64,000 bases of DNA from Verrucomicrobiota bacterium (GTDB taxonomy: Bacteria; Verrucomicrobiota; Verrucomicrobiia; Opitutales; Opitutaceae). Positions 60,897 through 64,000 of this stretch are shown in pieces. Within the stretch, counting starts at the first letter, position 1, and each line of letters opens with the position of its first letter. The stretch is taken from the NCBI GenBank assembly GCA_023426435.1, contig JAFAAS010000103.1, positions 1 to 64,000 on the forward strand, in the 5' to 3' direction. The position numbers and the translations under genes were made by a program. A model generated the notes under the pieces. It saw only the letters and a list, made by a program, of their open reading frames with translations. It made no database searches and was not told the origin of the DNA.

Positions 60897-62783
60897 ATGC
60901 TTCGCATCCCTTTCCTGGCTATGAACCTCAACCTCATCGCGAGCTCGTGGTTGCGCATCTTCTTTCTGGTTTCCCTCTGCGCGCTCCCGCCGGCGTTTGC
61001 CGCCGAGGACGCCGATCCAATCGTGTCGACGAACCCGATGGTGTTCGAAGCCGAAGACGCCGGCGTGCACGGAGAGCTCGTCGTGGCACCGGAGATTCTC
61101 TCGTCCGACTCCCGCAACGAACTGATCTACACCATCACCTCCGAACCGATGTTCGGCCGCGTCGGTCTCGCCGGCGGCGATGACGCCGACTTTTTCCGCA
61201 ACAAGACCTCACGCCTCGGCTACTTCGCCTACCGTCCCAACGACGACTACAGCGGCGAAGACTCCTTCACCTACACCGTCCGCAACGAAACCTCCGGCCT
61301 CGTTTTCCAGAACACCGTCGTGATCTCCGTCAAGCCGCCGCCGCCCGTCATGCTCGACAAGCTCGAGGTCGACGCCACGCGCGTGCGCACGATGGACGTT
61401 CGCGACGTGTCGCTCACCACGCGTCCCAACATCCCCGTCTCCCAAAACCTGCCGAGTCACGAAGACTTCATGCCGCAGGCGGACCGCCTCCTGATCTCCG
61501 ACCCGAAGGTCGCGTTCCTCCTCGACGATCGAGCGAAGCCCCAAAACGGCACCGCCCGCCTCGATCGCACCACCGGCCAACTCACCTACGCGCCGAATCC
61601 CGGCTTCATCGGCGAAGATCGATTCTCCTATTACACGGTCGACGAAAACAACCCGCACCTCGGCGTCGAAAACACCGTCATCGTCAACGTCGAGCCCATC
61701 CGCGAAACGAAGCACATCACCGCCGATCGCTCGCGCAGTCGCGAGGTCGACCTCGTTTTCGTCATCAACAATTCGCCTTCCATGGCCGCGCACCAGACGC
61801 GCATCGCCGCGAACCTGAGCCGCTTCCGCGAACTCTTTCACACCCGCGACCTCGACTACCGTATCGGCGTTCTCACGACAGACTTCGTCAACGCCGACCC
61901 GCGTCGCCGCAGCGACAACCAGTATTTCAAGCAGGTCCGCTCCATCGAACTCGACCGAAACGGCAACGTCGTCCTCGACCGCCGCGACCGCCCCAAACAA
62001 ATCACCAAGCGCGTCGCGAGCAATGGCGCCTTGGTCACGCTGCCCGTGATGCCGCAGCCGTGGGTCACTCCCAAAACCCCCGACAGCATTTTCGCAGAAC
62101 TCGTGAAGGTCGGCACCAACGGCGACAGCAACCGCACCGCCTTCACTTCGATCTACAACTTCGTCGCCGGCTACTACAACAAGCAGCACACCTTCCTTCG
62201 CCCCGAAGCCACCACGATCGTCGTCTTCTTCATGGACGAAGAGGAGACGCGCATGGCGCTCTGGCGGGAGCAGAAAAACGGCACGCGCGAGGCCGAATGG
62301 ATCGAGAACGGCACGCTCCCCGAGCTGCTCAAACAATTCAACGCCCGCAACCCGCAACAACGCCAGACCCTCGACGGCTACATCAACTACTGGGTCCTGC
62401 GGCCTTTCATCATCGCGAAGGGCAACAAGCGCGGGAAGCTCGAGATGCACGCCGTCGTCTCGCCCGACAACATCTCGCATCGGCGCGCCGCCGAACTCAC
62501 CGGCGGAACCGTGCTGAACATCGAGAGCGATTTCTCCGGCCCGCTCGCCGCGCTCGGCGATCGCATCGCTGAAACCGTCGCCGTCGCCCTCGAACCCGTT
62601 CCACCCGGCGCCACCCTCTACAAAAAGAGCCTGCGCGTGCTCGTCGACGGCGAGGAAGTTCAACCCGATCCTGACCACGGCTGGATCTACGACGAACGCT
62701 CCCACAGCATCCGCTTCCAGGGCGACGCGAAGAAAAAAGCGTTCACCGCCAAAATCGACATCACCTACGAGGAACACCGCTGA
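60897..62783 (+). CDS. Exported cadherin-like/VWA-like protein
   Basis: A 628-residue exported protein with a signal peptide (about 1-36). Two tandem cadherin-like (Big_9/tandem-95) domains end in YFAYRPNDDYSGEDSFTYTV and TYAPNPGFIGEDRFSYYTVDE. A von Willebrand A-like domain (about 285-560) begins DLVFVINNSPSMAAHQ; the MIDAS aspartate of DxSxS is N291. TIVVFFMDEEETR and GTVLNIESDFSGPLAALGD are later strands. It resembles surface proteins of myxobacteria with DILFVIDNSGSM. GGAAGG lies 3 bases before ATG 60897; ATG 60921 is an alternative. Probably binds a surface ligand; metal binding is doubtful. Confidence 0.78.
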   Translation: MLRIPFLAMNLNLIASSWLRIFFLVSLCALPPAFAAEDADPIVSTNPMVFEAEDAGVHGELVVAPEILSSDSRNELIYTITSEPMFGRVGLAGGDDADFFRNKTSRLGYFAYRPNDDYSGEDSFTYTVRNETSGLVFQNTVVISVKPPPPVMLDKLEVDATRVRTMDVRDVSLTTRPNIPVSQNLPSHEDFMPQADRLLISDPKVAFLLDDRAKPQNGTARLDRTTGQLTYAPNPGFIGEDRFSYYTVDENNPHLGVENTVIVNVEPIRETKHITADRSRSREVDLVFVINNSPSMAAHQTRIAANLSRFRELFHTRDLDYRIGVLTTDFVNADPRRRSDNQYFKQVRSIELDRNGNVVLDRRDRPKQITKRVASNGALVTLPVMPQPWVTPKTPDSIFAELVKVGTNGDSNRTAFTSIYNFVAGYYNKQHTFLRPEATTIVVFFMDEEETRMALWREQKNGTREAEWIENGTLPELLKQFNARNPQQRQTLDGYINYWVLRPFIIAKGNKRGKLEMHAVVSPDNISHRRAAELTGGTVLNIESDFSGPLAALGDRIAETVAVALEPVPPGATLYKKSLRVLVDGEEVQPDPDHGWIYDERSHSIRFQGDAKKKAFTAKIDITYEEHR

Positions 62784-62820
62784 CGCGCTCCCGAAATCCG
62801 GTTCGATTCGCCCTTCCGTG

Positions 62821-62846
62821 GTAGGAGCCTGCTTGCAGGCGATTCC
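62821..62846. repeat. GTAG hairpin (6-bp stem, 2-base loop class)
   Basis: GTAGGA-GCCTGC-TT-GCAGGC-GATTCC, 38 bases after the VWA-like gene. Same layout as 33740-33766 and 35950-35976 with a different stem. Confidence 0.8.
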
Positions 62847-62962
62847 AGCCGGCGAACGAGCAACCTCGCCCGCCAGCAGCTCCTGGATCGCACCGACGCA
62901 TCCCGGCGCTCCGGTTGCACGCGCCGGCGCACTCACCACCGGTTCTTGCGGTCTCGTCGGAG

Positions 62963-63475
62963 ATGAAACTCCTGCCCGATCGCTGGTCGCACCTTTTCAT
63001 TCTCGAAACCCCGCTACTCGAACTCGTCGCGCGCGGCACCTTGCTCTACACCGGAATCCTCCTGCTCCTGCGCTTCATGCCCCGCCGCACCGGCGGCGAG
63101 ATGGCGCTGATGGATTTGATCTTCGCCCTGCTGGTGGTTTCGGCCGTGTCCCATTCGCTCGGCGACTACACGTCCATCGCCGACGGGCTGTTCATGGTTC
63201 TGGTTACCATGGGTTGGAACTACGTCCTGAATTCGCTCAGCTTCCGACTTCCTGCCGTCGAACGACTGCTCTCCCCTCCGCCGCTTCCCGTCGTCAAAGA
63301 CGGAAAATTACTCCTGCGCAACATGCGGCGCGAATTCCTCACCCGCGACGAGCTGCGCACGTGCTTGCGCGAACACGGCGTCGACGACGTCGCGGAGGTG
63401 AAAATCGCCTACGTCGAAGGCGACGGCAGCATCAGCGTCATCAAGCACCGCAGTCGCGGCCGGCGCCGGTCGTAA
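62963..63475 (+). CDS. DUF421 (YetF-like) membrane protein
   Basis: A 170-residue protein. Three membrane helices (about 17-105) are followed by a YetF-like cytoplasmic domain: KLLLRNMRREFLTRDELRTCLR, then VEGDGSISVIKH. The family's role is unclear; members are linked to stress and spore germination in Bacilli. ATG 62963 is preceded by GGAG 2 bases away, which decides the start. Length is a little shorter than the usual 200-230. Confidence 0.87.
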   Translation: MKLLPDRWSHLFILETPLLELVARGTLLYTGILLLLRFMPRRTGGEMALMDLIFALLVVSAVSHSLGDYTSIADGLFMVLVTMGWNYVLNSLSFRLPAVERLLSPPPLPVVKDGKLLLRNMRREFLTRDELRTCLREHGVDDVAEVKIAYVEGDGSISVIKHRSRGRRRS

Positions 63476-63899
63476 CCCGCCGCCGCCGCCCGCATCACGA
63501 TCGTGGATACGACGTAAGCGAATCGCGGCGCGGGGCCGCTTGACACGCCCGCATTCCTCAATCTGGTCCGATCGTTCAACCCCCACCCATGGCGAACGCT
63601 TTCACAGGTTACACGCGATACCCTCGCGCGCTTGTCATCTGTCCCACGTCGCCGGCGGTGTGAACTGACGAGCCCGCTTGATCTTTCAAGATGGCTCGCC
63701 CGTGCACATGCGCCGGCGAATAAAGGCCAGCGCGTCGCTCGCGTGGCCACATCGGATGCGGCGCCTTCGCATCCTGGTCCAAGCTCAGCTCGTCCGCGCC
63801 CCGCCACCAGGCAGCGCGATCTTTCCCCAATCAAATTTTCGGAGTCCTCCGACTCCCGCCCCTGCGCGAGCCTGAGGATTCCAAGCAGCAAACGATTCC
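63476..63899. other. Intergenic region without a recognisable gene
   Basis: About 420 bases. Short open frames exist on both strands but show no family motif, no codon-usage signal and no start context. A promoter for the HPF-type gene must lie here; I see no clear -35/-10 pair. Confidence 0.5.
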
Positions 63900-64000
63900 A
63901 TGAAAACAGGCATGAACAGCGACCTCCGTTCCAAGCTCATCCTTCGCGGCATTCACCTCTGGCTCACCGACGCGATGAAACTCGCTGTCGAGACCAAGGC
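63900..64000 (+). CDS. HPF/sigma-54 modulation family ribosome-hibernation protein (partial at window edge)
   Basis: The first 33 codons are present and the gene runs off the window. LILRGIHLWLTDAMKLAVETKA fits the N-terminus of hibernation-promoting factor/RaiA proteins (GIHLELTDAL-type), which bind the small ribosomal subunit and silence it in stationary phase. ATG 63900 or ATG 63912 could be the start. Confidence 0.7.
   Translation, partial: MKTGMNSDLRSKLILRGIHLWLTDAMKLAVETK

Noticed and set aside
63678..63875. Short plus-strand open frame before the HPF-type gene
   Set aside because: Arginine/proline-rich shadow composition, no family resemblance and no initiation context.

Overview
This window is about 64 kb of high-GC bacterial chromosome. 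It most likely comes from a Verrucomicrobiota lineage close to Opitutaceae. The clues are the DUF1592-type cytochrome/DUF1552 pair, the very C/G-rich third codon positions, a DUF6250 protein, a remnant carrying the 'LVEVYD' C-terminus I associate with verrucomicrobial exported proteins, and starts that mostly follow pyrimidine-rich leaders rather than Shine-Dalgarno sites. No 16S or marker search was possible, so this placement is an inference.

Layout. Bases 1-900 hold the tail of an IS3-type transposase and tRNA-Asp and tRNA-Arg. Next come an exported GH2 glycosidase, a YceI pair and a TPR protein. From 5.3 to 11.6 kb lies an acyl-chain/glycolipid-like locus: an ACP fused to a hotdog dehydratase, a ketosynthase, an SDR and an MGDG-synthase-like glycosyltransferase on the minus strand, and a GT4 glycosyltransferase with a YbgC-type thioesterase on the plus strand. 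From 11.7 to 33.7 kb the genes are mostly housekeeping (queG, aroK, FKBP, purD, LMW-PTP, glyA, rnhB, rnhC, mutY, rpsU, dnaE, lipA). Among them sit a LOG-domain fusion, an ECF sigma operon and an orphan histidine kinase. From 33.8 to 35.9 kb is an ABC exporter with its own XRE regulator and a candidate operator. From 36 to 43.2 kb are a YndJ/DUF1990 pair and cytochrome operons. From 44.2 to 53.9 kb is a full caa3-type cytochrome oxidase region: ctaA, ctaB, DUF420, an azurin-like lipoprotein, coxBACD and a CusF-SCO fusion. The rest holds a TonB-dependent receptor, tRNA-Asn, an AI-2E family transporter, an ArsC-like protein, infA, a lone receiver domain, a cadherin-like/VWA exported protein, DUF421 and the start of an HPF-type gene.

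The most unusual signal is not a gene. The window is peppered with short dispersed DNA elements of at least three kinds: degenerate arrays with a strict 7-base period (others have periods 9 and 10), often in inverted pairs; small covarying hairpins that start GTAG or GTGGA, sit at gene ends and sometimes supply the stop codon; and a conserved 27-mer. Three of these elements lie in frame inside essential genes (purD once, dnaE twice), where they encode linker or loop peptides. I know of no name for this set in this phylum. Heptamer arrays are known from cyanobacteria (STRR), and in-gene palindromes from Rickettsia (RPE).
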